Source: an uncultured Flavobacteriales bacterium (GTDB lineage: Bacteria > Bacteroidota > Bacteroidia > Flavobacteriales_G > Salibacteraceae). From it: a stretch of 64,000 bases of DNA. Where the stretch lies: NCBI GenBank assembly GCA_943788725.1, contig CALSRJ010000003.1, positions 310,001-374,000 of the forward strand. Direction: 5' to 3'. A program made the position numbers and the translations under genes. The notes below the pieces were generated by a model. It saw only the letters and a list, made by a program, of their open reading frames with translations, was not told where the DNA came from and ran no database searches. Positions 25,823 to 35,148 of the stretch are shown here, one piece after another (the first letter of the stretch is position 1; every line of letters starts with the position of its first letter).

Positions 25823-26461
25823 ATGTTAGTCACATGTTCACATATTCGGTATGCCCTTGTCGTCATTATTGCAATGGCAGCGTATGATCTGTTTGGGCAG
25901 TCGAAGCCATCAGAGTATGAACTGAACATCGTTAAGGGCAGAAAGGCAAAGGACAAGGAGCTGGGGTCTAGAAGACATTCGCCCTTGCAGCCAGAGGATC
26001 GAAAGCATTTTGATGGGTTGCATTATTTTGACGTAGACGTAAAGTGGAAAATGAACGCTCATTTTCAAAAGGTCGACGAAGGTGATACTACGGATATCAT
26101 GACTTCATCGGGTAAGGCAAAACGATTTTACGAGTACGGCATCCTCATCTTTGAACATTTAGGAGCGGCTGATACGCTTACGGCGTACATGCGGATTTGG
26201 CCTGAAGGATTTGATTCTCCGTATGATCCATACTTATTCGTGCCCTTCACGGACCTTTCTACGGGGCAATCTACTTACGGAGGGGGAAGGTACCTCGACA
26301 TCGGCGTGCCTGAGACGAATGGCGACCAGACCTTGGACTTCAACCTGTGCTATAATCCATACTGCGCCTATGGAGGTGGGTTTTCTTGTCCGATCCCTCC
26401 CAAAAAGAACTTTTTAGACATGTACGTTGAGGCGGGTGAGCGTGATTACGGAGAGCACTGA
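25823..26461 (+). CDS. DUF1684 family exported protein
   Basis: A 212-residue protein with an N-terminal hydrophobic stretch (YALVVIIAMAAYDLFGQ) that looks like a signal peptide. The C-terminal half has the DUF1684 hallmarks YDPYLFVPFTDLSTG, YGGGRYLDIGVPE and LDFNLCYNPYCAYGGGFSC. The conserved Cys pair and Gly/Tyr-rich core suggest a folded periplasmic domain. The biochemical role of DUF1684 is not established to my knowledge. The gene ends 2 bp before the convergent HDAC-family gene. Confidence 0.8.
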   Translation: MLVTCSHIRYALVVIIAMAAYDLFGQSKPSEYELNIVKGRKAKDKELGSRRHSPLQPEDRKHFDGLHYFDVDVKWKMNAHFQKVDEGDTTDIMTSSGKAKRFYEYGILIFEHLGAADTLTAYMRIWPEGFDSPYDPYLFVPFTDLSTGQSTYGGGRYLDIGVPETNGDQTLDFNLCYNPYCAYGGGFSCPIPPKKNFLDMYVEAGERDYGEH

Positions 26462-26463
26462 TT

Positions 26464-27372
26464 TCAACCAAAGTAATGCATAGCGAGCCGGTAGGTGTTG
26501 GCGTGTGCTTGCACGATGTTCGATATGATCGGCGAATACCCGCCACCCATTGACACCTGAAGTGGAATGCCGAGCGCCTTGCATTTTTCCAATACCATGC
26601 GGTCACGTTCCTTGCAACCTTCTACGCTGACTCCCAATTTCCCTAGCTTATCAGAGCTTAAAATATCCACTCCTGCTTGGAAGAATATGAATTCTGGCTC
26701 TAATTGATCTACGGTCTTGCCGAGATGATTGTAGAGTAGTTCAAGGTAGTGGTCGTCCCCAATTTTATCGGGGAGGCCGATGTCAAGGTCAGATTGTTCT
26801 TTGCGGAAAGGGTAGTTCTTCTCGCCGTGCATACTGAACGTAAAAACGCGTTTGTCTCCTTGAAAAATGCGGGCGGTTCCATTGCCCTGATGCACATCGA
26901 GGTCCACTACTAAGATCCGTTTGATTCCATGATTAATTATCAGATGATGCGCCGCGAGGGCAATGTCATTAAGCAGACAAAACCCCTCTGCACGATCTCG
27001 ATAGGCGTGATGTGTACCCCCAGCGATGTTAAAGGCACACTCGGATTGAAGCAATGCCCTTTCCGCGCCGATTACGGTACCATTACAGATGATGGTTTCG
27101 CGCTCGATCAATTTGCTTGAATGCGGAAAACCACTGGCTCGTTGCTCTTTGGGGGTGAGTTGTAGGTTCTTTAGGCGATCCCAATATTCTTTGGAGTGGG
27201 TGGTGAGGATTTGCTCTTCCGTCAGTGGACCAGGAGCGAAGAGTTGTTCGCGTTGGATGGTACCCTCATAAAGCAGTTGCTCTGGGATGAGGTCATACTT
27301 TTCCATCGGGAAACGATGTCCGTCCGGCAAAGGATGCGCGTAGATCTCAGACCATGCAATTGGAATAGACAT
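26464..27372 (-). CDS. Histone deacetylase-family (AcuC/APAH-like) amidohydrolase
   Basis: A 302-residue zinc amidohydrolase of the arginase/deacetylase superfamily. GGTHHAYRDRAEGFC (His121-His122) holds the catalytic His pair, and VVDLDVHQGNG (Asp159, His161) supplies zinc ligands. SMGGGY near the C-terminus supplies the conserved Tyr. Bacterial members remove acetyl groups from acetyl-lysine, acetylpolyamines or similar amides; the substrate here is open. It is 26 bp downstream of the thioredoxin-like gene and likely shares its transcript. Confidence 0.88.
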   Translation of the reverse strand: MSIPIAWSEIYAHPLPDGHRFPMEKYDLIPEQLLYEGTIQREQLFAPGPLTEEQILTTHSKEYWDRLKNLQLTPKEQRASGFPHSSKLIERETIICNGTVIGAERALLQSECAFNIAGGTHHAYRDRAEGFCLLNDIALAAHHLIINHGIKRILVVDLDVHQGNGTARIFQGDKRVFTFSMHGEKNYPFRKEQSDLDIGLPDKIGDDHYLELLYNHLGKTVDQLEPEFIFFQAGVDILSSDKLGKLGVSVEGCKERDRMVLEKCKALGIPLQVSMGGGYSPIISNIVQAHANTYRLAMHYFG

Positions 27373-27398
27373 GATCCTAATAACCCGTAAATGCTGTT

Positions 27399-27947
27399 TT
27401 AGTTGGCTTGCTCAGGGGCGGGAAAGAGGGAGACGAAATTGCTCATGTAGTCCTCGTACTGAACTCCTTGGGAAGCGCCCTCTACGAAATATCGCATGAT
27501 TGGCTCGAACTGTTTCGGAGCTTTGTACCCTGGAAGGATCTGGATGCGCTGGAACTCTGCGTTGAGGAAAATGAAGCTCGGGTAGCTCAATTTGTTATCG
27601 AGCAGAGATGCCGCGAGTTGGTGCGTACTGCGCTTTCTGTCGGGCTGTGGGTTGACAAAGGTGTATCCATTGAATTCAATGGTGTCTTTCATTTCGGCAT
27701 CCATTTTTACCGCGTAGTAGTGCTCGTTCATGTATTCGGCGATCACTGGATTCGCGAAGGTGCTTGCATCCATTTTCTTGCACCATCCGCACCAGTCGGT
27801 ATAGGTGTCAACGAAGATCAATCGGGGTTCATCGTTGTTGGCTGCAACTGCTTCGTTCCAGGACATCCAATTGATTTTGGCAGGTGCTTGCGCAACGGTG
27901 TTCAGTGCGAATGCAAAGAGGAAAAAGAGCGTATAAAACGAATTCAT
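27399..27947 (-). CDS. Exported thioredoxin-like protein
   Basis: A 182-residue protein from ATG 27947, chosen because it gives a clean signal peptide (MNSFYTLFFLFAFALNTVAQ). The track start 10 codons earlier puts a mixed stretch ahead of it. DTYTDWCGWCKKMD carries the redox CGWC at 53-56, in the Thioredoxin_7/DUF255-like setting common in Bacteroidota. The likely job is thiol-disulfide exchange in the periplasm. Sits 26 bp before the HDAC-family gene; no functional link is evident. Confidence 0.85.
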   Translation of the reverse strand: MNSFYTLFFLFAFALNTVAQAPAKINWMSWNEAVAANNDEPRLIFVDTYTDWCGWCKKMDASTFANPVIAEYMNEHYYAVKMDAEMKDTIEFNGYTFVNPQPDRKRSTHQLAASLLDNKLSYPSFIFLNAEFQRIQILPGYKAPKQFEPIMRYFVEGASQGVQYEDYMSNFVSLFPAPEQAN

Positions 27948-27984
27948 GGGGCTAAAGTTACAGATTATCAGACGCATGAAAATG

Positions 27985-28026
27985 AAGAAAGGCAGCCATT
28001 AATGCATATTAACAACCGCCTTTCTT
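27985..28026 (-). terminator. Hairpin terminator after the POT transporter gene
   Basis: A 9-bp perfect outer stem (AAGAAAGGC/GCCTTTCTT) encloses an inner TTAAT/ATTAA stem. It lies 23 bp beyond the transporter stop on the minus strand and is followed there by T-rich CATTTTC. This suits a factor-independent terminator, though the T tract is interrupted. Confidence 0.5.
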
Positions 28027-28048
28027 TGATTTTTAAGATTCGTTTCGG

Positions 28049-29533
28049 CTATTTCACGCCGTGCATTAGCTTTTCCAACGACTTGTTGGCAACGATGATA
28101 ATCACAGCGATTCCGAGCAATACGACACCTATCGTAGAGAATACGCTCATGTATTTACCCAGTCCCTCGGCAACTGTCAAAGCCGCACCATTATCTCCGT
28201 GCCCTCCCGTAAGCGTTGCGATTTTACCACCTACGTAGTTGGCAATTGCGAAGCTGAGGAACCAGCCACCCATGGCCGTTGCGGCAATCTTCTTTGGAGC
28301 GAGTTTGGTTACCATAGAAAGTCCAATCGGCGAGAGGAATAACTCACCTGTTGTATGCAGAAGGTATAGGAAGAACAGTGTCAACAATGGCACCTGAAAG
28401 GCGTCATTGACGAACATAAGCCCTACTTGTGTTGCCAGGAAGCCAGCGGCGAGCTGAATGATACCGAAGGCGAACTTCAACGGAATACTCGGGTTTTTGC
28501 CGATGTTGGCCAGTTTTACCCACATCACTGAGAAAATGGATCCGAATACGATAATGAAAAACGGATTGAAAAACTGCGTCATGGAAGCCGGCATTAACCA
28601 GCCCATTATTTCTCGGTCAACGTTTCTGTCAGCGAATAGAGTCAAGGAGGTTCCAGCTTGCTCAAAACATGCCCAGAACGTAATGTTGATGATCATGAAG
28701 ATGATCAATGCAATCATTCGGTCCTTCCAAACGGCAGTTCCTTGTTCTTTATCTGCTTCAATTCCTGAGCTGATTAAATTCCAAGCAACGTACACAAACA
28801 ACGCAAGGAGTATGTAATCGAGAATTTCGTTTTGAGATATAAGTACGTAGCAAAGAGGAATAAGAAGAAGAGATCCTAAAGAGATTGCCCAAGCCATGTT
28901 TATTGGGCCTAGGACCTTCTTTTTCCCTGCTTCGGTAATTTCTAATCCACTCGCTGCTGAGTAATTCTTGCGTCCAGACCAAAAGATGAGCAAGCCAGTG
29001 AGCATACCCAGACCTGCCAGTCCAAATCCTTTTTCAAAGCCATATGTTTCGCCAACGTACGCTACGACCGTTGTTGCCAGCAGGGCTCCAATGTTAATGC
29101 CGATATAGAAAATGGTAAACCCAGAGTCCCGTCGTGGGTCGTCATCTTCGTACAGTTTACCTACAATGGTGGAGATGTTTGCTTTGAAGTAGCCATTGCC
29201 AACAATGAGGGCTCCCATTCCAACCAACAAGAAAAAATCATTTCCTCCAAGGATGAGGAATTCACCAATCGCCATAAGGATTGCTCCGAGCATGACGGCA
29301 AAGCGATAGCCCAAATACTGATCCGCCATACGTCCACCAAGAATTGGTGCAGCGTAGACTAAGCCCGTGTAGGCTCCATAGATCAACGATGCCTCAGCAT
29401 CCCCTTTCATCAAAGATTTGACGAGAAAGAGAGTCAAGAGGACCCGCATTCCGTAGTAACAGAAACGTTCCCACATCTCCGAAAAGAACAGGGTCATTAA
29501 GCCATCGGGATGGCCTTGTTTTACTTCGCTCAT
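28049..29533 (-). CDS. POT/PTR family proton-dependent peptide transporter
   Basis: A 494-residue MFS protein with about 12-14 transmembrane helices. FFSEMWERFCYYGMR near the start is the ExxERF motif that couples protons to substrate in POT (PepT/DtpA-type) carriers. FTIFYIGINIGALL is the second family signature. It imports di- and tripeptides with protons across the inner membrane. It begins 21 bp after the DPP-IV-type peptidase stop, so the two are probably one operon linking peptide cleavage to uptake. Confidence 0.93.
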   Translation of the reverse strand: MSEVKQGHPDGLMTLFFSEMWERFCYYGMRVLLTLFLVKSLMKGDAEASLIYGAYTGLVYAAPILGGRMADQYLGYRFAVMLGAILMAIGEFLILGGNDFFLLVGMGALIVGNGYFKANISTIVGKLYEDDDPRRDSGFTIFYIGINIGALLATTVVAYVGETYGFEKGFGLAGLGMLTGLLIFWSGRKNYSAASGLEITEAGKKKVLGPINMAWAISLGSLLLIPLCYVLISQNEILDYILLALFVYVAWNLISSGIEADKEQGTAVWKDRMIALIIFMIINITFWACFEQAGTSLTLFADRNVDREIMGWLMPASMTQFFNPFFIIVFGSIFSVMWVKLANIGKNPSIPLKFAFGIIQLAAGFLATQVGLMFVNDAFQVPLLTLFFLYLLHTTGELFLSPIGLSMVTKLAPKKIAATAMGGWFLSFAIANYVGGKIATLTGGHGDNGAALTVAEGLGKYMSVFSTIGVVLLGIAVIIIVANKSLEKLMHGVK

Positions 29534-29554
29534 AGCGTTGCTGGTTTTAAGTGT

Positions 29555-31726
29555 TTAGAGGTTTTCAGTAAGAAAGTTCGTGATCTTGGTGAAGAGGTGA
29601 AAACGTGCATTTCCACCATAGATACCATGATTCCGGTCGGGGTAAATATAGAAATCAAATTGCTTGTCCGATTCGATCAGTGCATCCACCATCTCTACTG
29701 CATTTTGGAAGTGGACATTATCGTCAGCCGTTCCATGGATGAGCAGGTAATTTCCTTTCATCTTATCCGTGTGATTGATTGGGGAATTTTGATCATACCC
29801 ATCGGCATTGTCTTGTGGCAAGCCCATGTATCGCTCCGTGTAGATGTTGTCGTAATAGCGCCAATTGCTCACCGGTGCCACGGCTACGGCAGTTTTGAAG
29901 TGCTCGGCTCCCTTGAAGAGGCATAGGCTACTCATGTATCCACCATAGCTCCATCCCCAAATGCCGATACGTGATCCATCAACGTAAGATTGAGAAGCAA
30001 GCCATTTCGCTGCTTCGATTTGATCCATGGTTTCATACTTGCCCAGTTGTCGATACGTAAGGGTTCTGAAATCTTTACCGCGGGCACCTGTTCCTCGGTT
30101 GTCAATGGATACGATAATGTATCCCTTTTGGGCCATCATGTGATACCAAAATGAATTTCCTCCCATGCCATTGGATACGGTCTGTGAACCAGGTCCGCCA
30201 TAGACATACATCAAGATAGGATATTTTTTCTTCTTGTCAAAGTCGCTTGGTTTGATCATCCATCCGTTGAGCTTGACGCCTTCACTCGTGGTCATGTCAA
30301 AAAACTCCTGTTTGGGAAGGTTATACCCTTTCAGTGTTTCTTTGAGTTCAGCGTTGTCCTCTAAGGTGCGGATGTCTTTGCCAGAAGCATTCTTAAGTGT
30401 TACCGTTTGTGGCGTATTTGCGTCGCCGTGGTACAAAATGAAGTACTGATAGCCGGCACTAAAGCTAGCGCGAGAGGTGCCGCTTTTTGGACTTAACAAT
30501 TGTGGCTCTCCACCTTTTAAAGAGACGCTGTAGATCTCCGTATTGTAGACTTCAGTCCTGCTAGCACTAAAATACAAGTTCTCGGTCTTCGGGTCGTAGC
30601 CAATGAATTGCTTCACTTCCCAGTCGCCGTTTGTGATCTGCTTGCCATTGCTTCCATCAATGTCGTATCGATAAAGGTGGAAGAATCCGTCCTTTTCGGA
30701 GCGCCAAATGAAACCGGCATTTTTGCCGTAGAATGTGAGGTCATCGCTGATCTCAATGTAGGTGTCGCTGGCCTCTTTATAAATAGTCTTTCTACTGAAA
30801 TCACTCGTGTTCACCAAATCGATTTCGAGTATGTTTTGCAAACGAGGCATTTTCATAACTGCTAATAGGTTGGCGTCTTGCGTCCACTTAATTCGCGGTA
30901 TGTATTCGTAATCACCAATGTCAAGCACGTTCGTTGATGCCGCGCTCAGGTCATATACCTGAATCGTAACCTTCGAATTGTCCTCCCCTGCCTTTGGGTA
31001 CTTGAACGTGTAGTCTTCTGGGTAGAGCGTGTTGAAAACCGGCATATGAAACTCCTTTACCTCGCTTTCGTCAAAACGGTAGTAGGCAATTTTCTTTCCG
31101 TCAGGCGACCAGAAGAAGGCCTGATCAAATGCAAATTCTTCTTCGTAAACCCAATCTGCAAAACCGTTGATGATTTTGTTGTGCTCGCCGTCCTTGGTGA
31201 TTTGGGTAGCCGATCCAGTAGCGTAATCTTGGATGTAAATATTGTTTTCTTGCACGTAGGCGATGCTTTTTCCATCCGGCGAAAGGGTTGCATGCCGTTG
31301 CTTTTCGCCTGTTGCCAGTTGTCGTGCTTTTCTTTCTTTTAGATCAACTATGTAGTAGTGTTCCTTGGTGGAGTGGCGATAAATGCTCTCTTGGTCAAAT
31401 GGGATCAACGCGAAACGCTCCTGGGTTGAGAATCGATACCCGTTGATCGTCGCATCATCGTTACCTGTCAATTGCTGCAATTCCTCATCAGAAAGGATGG
31501 TGACTACCTTTTCTCCGGTGGCATAGCTGTACTTATTAATCTCATTTCCTTTTTCACCTCGGTCGAGGGTAGTGTAGTGGATGCCATCGTTCATGGACGA
31601 TAATCCATAGACAGAACGCTGCCTGAAAGTTCCTTTCTTCCAGATGTCTTCAAGGGTAATGTCTTGTGCGCTAAGGGATAACGTAAGCGCGAGTAAAGCG
31701 GTTGTGAATATGTTTTTTAGAATCAT
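29555..31726 (-). CDS. S9 family prolyl oligopeptidase, dipeptidyl peptidase IV type
   Basis: A 723-residue exported serine peptidase. Start chosen at ATG 31726, which gives the signal peptide MILKNIFTTALLALTLSLSAQ; the track start adds 42 unlikely residues. The N-terminal part is a DPP-IV beta-propeller, and FADWVYEEEFAFDQAFFW contains the Glu pair that binds the substrate amino terminus. The catalytic hydrolase domain has Ser593 in GWSYGGYMS, and DDNVHFQN and DRNHGIYG carry the likely Asp and His. It removes X-Pro dipeptides in the periplasm, which the downstream POT transporter could import. Confidence 0.93.
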   Translation of the reverse strand: MILKNIFTTALLALTLSLSAQDITLEDIWKKGTFRQRSVYGLSSMNDGIHYTTLDRGEKGNEINKYSYATGEKVVTILSDEELQQLTGNDDATINGYRFSTQERFALIPFDQESIYRHSTKEHYYIVDLKERKARQLATGEKQRHATLSPDGKSIAYVQENNIYIQDYATGSATQITKDGEHNKIINGFADWVYEEEFAFDQAFFWSPDGKKIAYYRFDESEVKEFHMPVFNTLYPEDYTFKYPKAGEDNSKVTIQVYDLSAASTNVLDIGDYEYIPRIKWTQDANLLAVMKMPRLQNILEIDLVNTSDFSRKTIYKEASDTYIEISDDLTFYGKNAGFIWRSEKDGFFHLYRYDIDGSNGKQITNGDWEVKQFIGYDPKTENLYFSASRTEVYNTEIYSVSLKGGEPQLLSPKSGTSRASFSAGYQYFILYHGDANTPQTVTLKNASGKDIRTLEDNAELKETLKGYNLPKQEFFDMTTSEGVKLNGWMIKPSDFDKKKKYPILMYVYGGPGSQTVSNGMGGNSFWYHMMAQKGYIIVSIDNRGTGARGKDFRTLTYRQLGKYETMDQIEAAKWLASQSYVDGSRIGIWGWSYGGYMSSLCLFKGAEHFKTAVAVAPVSNWRYYDNIYTERYMGLPQDNADGYDQNSPINHTDKMKGNYLLIHGTADDNVHFQNAVEMVDALIESDKQFDFYIYPDRNHGIYGGNARFHLFTKITNFLTENL

Positions 31727-31818
31727 GTGTCGCACGGTTTGGAAGGCAGCCGAAAATAGGAAATATTTGGTCGGACGTTGCGAGGCGCGCTGCCGGTGAT
31801 GAACTTTGTGATGAAACG

Positions 31819-33213
31819 ATGAAAGAATTGGACCCGAAACATATAGAGGCACTCGTCTCCATTGTAGGAGAAAGCGCTTGTAAGACAGACCTAGAAGCCC
31901 GTAAGGAGTACGGTCACGACGAGACAGAAGACCTCAATTTCCCGCCAGCAATAGTTGTCAAACCTTCTTCTGTTAAGGAGGTCTCAGAAGTGCTTGGCTT
32001 TGCCAATGCGCATGGGATTCCGGTGACACCCATAGGAGCCCGCACGGGACTAAGTGGTGGTGCATTATCAATTCACGGAGGCATCGGACTCAGCATGGAA
32101 CGGTTTAACCGCATCCTCCACATCGATGAAAAGAACTTGCAGGCAACGGTAGAGCCGGGAGTAATCACGCAAGTGTTTCAAGATGCTGTAAAAGAGAAAG
32201 GATTGATGTATCCCCCAGACCCAGCTAGTCGAGGCAGTTGCTTTATCGGAGGCAATGTCGCCGAGAATTCAGGAGGGCCAAAGGCAGTGAAATACGGGGT
32301 GACCAAAGACTATGTCCTCAACCTCGAAGTCGTTTTGCCAAGTGGCGAGGTGATTTGGACTGGCGCTAACACACTTAAGAATAGCACAGGATACAACTTT
32401 ACCCAATTGTTGGTAGGAAGTGAAGGGACCCTTGGCGTTATTACCAAGATTGTGATGCGCTTGATTCCTCACCCGACCCAAGACCTGTTGATGTTGGTGC
32501 CTTTCAGGTCGGCTGAAAAGGCTTGCGAGGCGGTGAGTGAAATCTTCCGACAAGGCATCGTTCCCAGTGGAATGGAATTCATGGAGCGCGATGCGATTGA
32601 GTATGCCATGGACTTCATCGGTGAGGAACCCGTGCCGCTTGGTGCGGAGGATGCTGCCCACTTACTCATAGAAGTGGATGGAAATGATTTGGATGCGTTG
32701 ATGGGCGATTGTGAACGAATCGCTGAAGTCGTGGAAAAGTTTGATTGTGGAGAGATCTTGTTTGCAGAAGACCAAGCGAAGAAGGATCAACTATGGAAAT
32801 TGAGGCGGAGGGTCGGAGAGGCAGTAAAGGCTCAATCCATTTATAAAGAGGAAGATACCGTCGTGCCACGTTTTGAGCTTCCTGCCTTGTTGAAGGCGGT
32901 GAAAGAGATCGGAAAGCTCTACGGCTTCAGAAGTGTATGTTATGGACATGCTGGCGACGGAAATCTCCATGTAAATATTCTCCGAGACGAAATGTGCGAG
33001 GAAGACTGGAATAAGACCACCAAGGAAGGCATTCGCGCACTTTTTGAACGGGTGAAAGCTTTGGGAGGAACCATCTCAGGTGAACACGGCATTGGCTTGG
33101 TGCAAAAGGATTACATGGACATCATGTTCTCCAAAGGCCATCTGGAGTTGATGCGTTCGATCAAACGATCGTTTGACCCGAAAGGCATCTTAAACCCAGG
33201 AAAGATCTTCTGA
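31819..33213 (+). CDS. FAD-linked oxidase, GlcD/D-lactate dehydrogenase type
   Basis: A 464-residue flavoprotein. PAIVVKPSSVKEVSEVL opens the FAD_binding_4 domain, PIGARTGLSGGA is the FAD pyrophosphate loop, and the C-terminal domain shows GHAGDGNLHVNI and SGEHGIGLVQK, typical of GlcD and D-lactate/2-hydroxyglutarate dehydrogenases. It oxidises a 2-hydroxy acid to a 2-oxo acid. The substrate is not decided by sequence. There are no GlcE/GlcF partners next to it, so it may act alone. It is divergent from the DPP-IV gene across 92 bp. Confidence 0.88.
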   Translation: MKELDPKHIEALVSIVGESACKTDLEARKEYGHDETEDLNFPPAIVVKPSSVKEVSEVLGFANAHGIPVTPIGARTGLSGGALSIHGGIGLSMERFNRILHIDEKNLQATVEPGVITQVFQDAVKEKGLMYPPDPASRGSCFIGGNVAENSGGPKAVKYGVTKDYVLNLEVVLPSGEVIWTGANTLKNSTGYNFTQLLVGSEGTLGVITKIVMRLIPHPTQDLLMLVPFRSAEKACEAVSEIFRQGIVPSGMEFMERDAIEYAMDFIGEEPVPLGAEDAAHLLIEVDGNDLDALMGDCERIAEVVEKFDCGEILFAEDQAKKDQLWKLRRRVGEAVKAQSIYKEEDTVVPRFELPALLKAVKEIGKLYGFRSVCYGHAGDGNLHVNILRDEMCEEDWNKTTKEGIRALFERVKALGGTISGEHGIGLVQKDYMDIMFSKGHLELMRSIKRSFDPKGILNPGKIF

Positions 33214-33246
33214 CCATCAAGCGATAGCGGATATAGGGTCGTCGGT

Positions 33247-33254
33247 TACCTTCG
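33247..33254 (+). promoter_or_regulatory. Possible -7 element for the M1 lipoprotein gene
   Basis: TACCTTCG is a one-base variant of TAnnTTTG and ends 22 nt before ATG 33277. No convincing TTG -33 element precedes it. Confidence 0.35.
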
Positions 33255-33276
33255 CGCGGCCAAACACGCATTTACC

Positions 33277-35142
33277 ATGAATAGAATATACGTTGTACTG
33301 ATCGCCTTGGCACTGATAGGCTGTGGAGGAACTGAAACTACCACCAACGATAAAGAAGAATCCTCGGAATCTGAACACCTGGTACACTCCTTTGCGATTC
33401 CTGCGGAGGCTAAGGTTACCCATTTGAACCTCGAAGCAGAGGTGGATTTTGAAACCCGACAGATTACAGCTACGGCCAATTACAAGATTGACGCTCGTGA
33501 AGGAGCGGAACGGATCATTCTAGATATGGATGGTCTGACTATCAGAGCGGTGCGGATAGATGGTGCTGATTCCAAACAATGGTGGATTGGTGAAGCGGTA
33601 GCATTTTTAGGACAACCGCTTGAGATTGCAATCAATGATACCGTTCGGGAGGTGAGCATCGATTACGTTACTGCATCGGATGCAAGGGCTTTGCAATGGC
33701 TGACTCCCCAGCAGACCGCGGGAAAAGAACAGCCTTTTCTTTTTACACAATCCCAAGCGATTTTAGCACGTACATGGATACCTTGCCAAGATAGCCCAGG
33801 TATTCGATATACCTATGAAGCTACGGTTAAGGTCCCCGCGGGACTGATGGCTGTAATGAGCGCGTCAAATCCGGTGGCTGTTGATTCTAGCGGTGTCTAT
33901 CACTTTGAGATGAATCAACGCATTCCAAGCTACCTGATGGCTTTGGCAGTGGGAGAGTTGAATTTTAAATCGGTAGGAGACCGCACGGGAGTCTATGCCG
34001 AACCCAGCATCTTAGAGGCTGCAGCCTTTGAATTTGAAGACATGCAAAAGATGCTGGAAGCTGCGGAGAACATTTACGGGGCCTACGCTTGGGAGCGGTA
34101 TGATGTGATTGTCCTTCCACCGAGCTTCCCATTCGGTGGGATGGAGAATCCACGGTTGACCTTTGCTACACCCACCATCTTGGCGGGCGACAAGTCTTTG
34201 ACGGCTTTGGTAGCGCATGAACTTGCGCACAGTTGGAGTGGGAACTTGGTGACCAACCGCACCTGGAATGACTTCTGGCTAAACGAAGGCTTCACTGTAT
34301 ATTTCGAGCGGAGAATCATGGAAGCGGTGTATGGGAAGGAATACGCCGATATGCTAGCTGTGCTGGGAATGCAAGACCTGGAGCGGGAATTGGAGCATCT
34401 GGCAGATGTTCCTGATGATACTCGATTGAAGCTAAGCTTAGAGGGTAGAGATCCTGACGATGGCATGAGCGATATCGCGTATGAGAAGGGATACTTCTTA
34501 CTCCGAACAGTGGAAGAAAATGTAGGTCGTGAGCGATTCGACGCATTCCTCAAACACCACTTTACCGGGCACGCTTTCAGTACCATTACCACAGAAGAAT
34601 TCTTGGCAAATCTCAAGGCCGAACTGTTGAATGGCGACCAAGCTCAATACGATGCATTGCTGATTGATCAATGGGTATACGAAGCCGGTATCCCCAGTAA
34701 CATGACGCAGGTTGAATCTGCGTTATTCGCTCAAGTTGATCAGCAAATAGACGGGTGGCTAGCAGGAGGGGAAGCGATGGAGATCGATACAGCTGGATGG
34801 ACTACGCATCAGTGGTTGCATTTTCTCCGGCATCAACCTGCTACCCAACCCTTGGAGCGCATCAAGGAATTGGACCGGGCGTTTGATTTTACAAACAGCG
34901 GCAACAGCGAAATAGCAGCAGAGTGGTTTGTCTTGGCGATTGCCACCGATTACCATCCAGCAGATGGGGCGATTGATCGTTTTTTAACCGAAGTAGGACG
35001 ACGCAAATTCTTGGTTCCGATCTACAAAGCCTTAGTGGAACAAGACCCCACCCTAGAGCGAGCGAAGATGATATATCTCACGGCTAGACCGAACTATCAT
35101 TCGGTTTCAACATCTACCTTAGATGCGTTGTTGAAACTCTAA
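33277..35142 (+). CDS. M1 family aminopeptidase lipoprotein, leukotriene-A4-hydrolase-like
   Basis: A 621-residue lipoprotein with signal MNRIYVVLIALALIGCGG and a lipobox Cys near residue 16. FPFGGMENP is the exopeptidase motif. HELAHSW at 314-320 is the zinc HExxH, with the third ligand in WLNEGFTVYFE. The order and C-terminal helical domain match the LTA4H-like M1 branch. It is expected to trim N-terminal residues from peptides at the envelope. The proline dehydrogenase gene starts 6 bp later, so proline freed from peptides could feed the next enzyme; this link is inference. Confidence 0.92.
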   Translation: MNRIYVVLIALALIGCGGTETTTNDKEESSESEHLVHSFAIPAEAKVTHLNLEAEVDFETRQITATANYKIDAREGAERIILDMDGLTIRAVRIDGADSKQWWIGEAVAFLGQPLEIAINDTVREVSIDYVTASDARALQWLTPQQTAGKEQPFLFTQSQAILARTWIPCQDSPGIRYTYEATVKVPAGLMAVMSASNPVAVDSSGVYHFEMNQRIPSYLMALAVGELNFKSVGDRTGVYAEPSILEAAAFEFEDMQKMLEAAENIYGAYAWERYDVIVLPPSFPFGGMENPRLTFATPTILAGDKSLTALVAHELAHSWSGNLVTNRTWNDFWLNEGFTVYFERRIMEAVYGKEYADMLAVLGMQDLERELEHLADVPDDTRLKLSLEGRDPDDGMSDIAYEKGYFLLRTVEENVGRERFDAFLKHHFTGHAFSTITTEEFLANLKAELLNGDQAQYDALLIDQWVYEAGIPSNMTQVESALFAQVDQQIDGWLAGGEAMEIDTAGWTTHQWLHFLRHQPATQPLERIKELDRAFDFTNSGNSEIAAEWFVLAIATDYHPADGAIDRFLTEVGRRKFLVPIYKALVEQDPTLERAKMIYLTARPNYHSVSTSTLDALLKL

Positions 35143-35148
35143 TTAGCG

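Noticed and set aside
34083-34616. 177-residue antisense ORF inside the M1 lipoprotein gene
   Set aside because: Low-complexity Ser/Arg composition typical of a reverse-frame shadow. The plus-strand gene has complete catalytic motifs.
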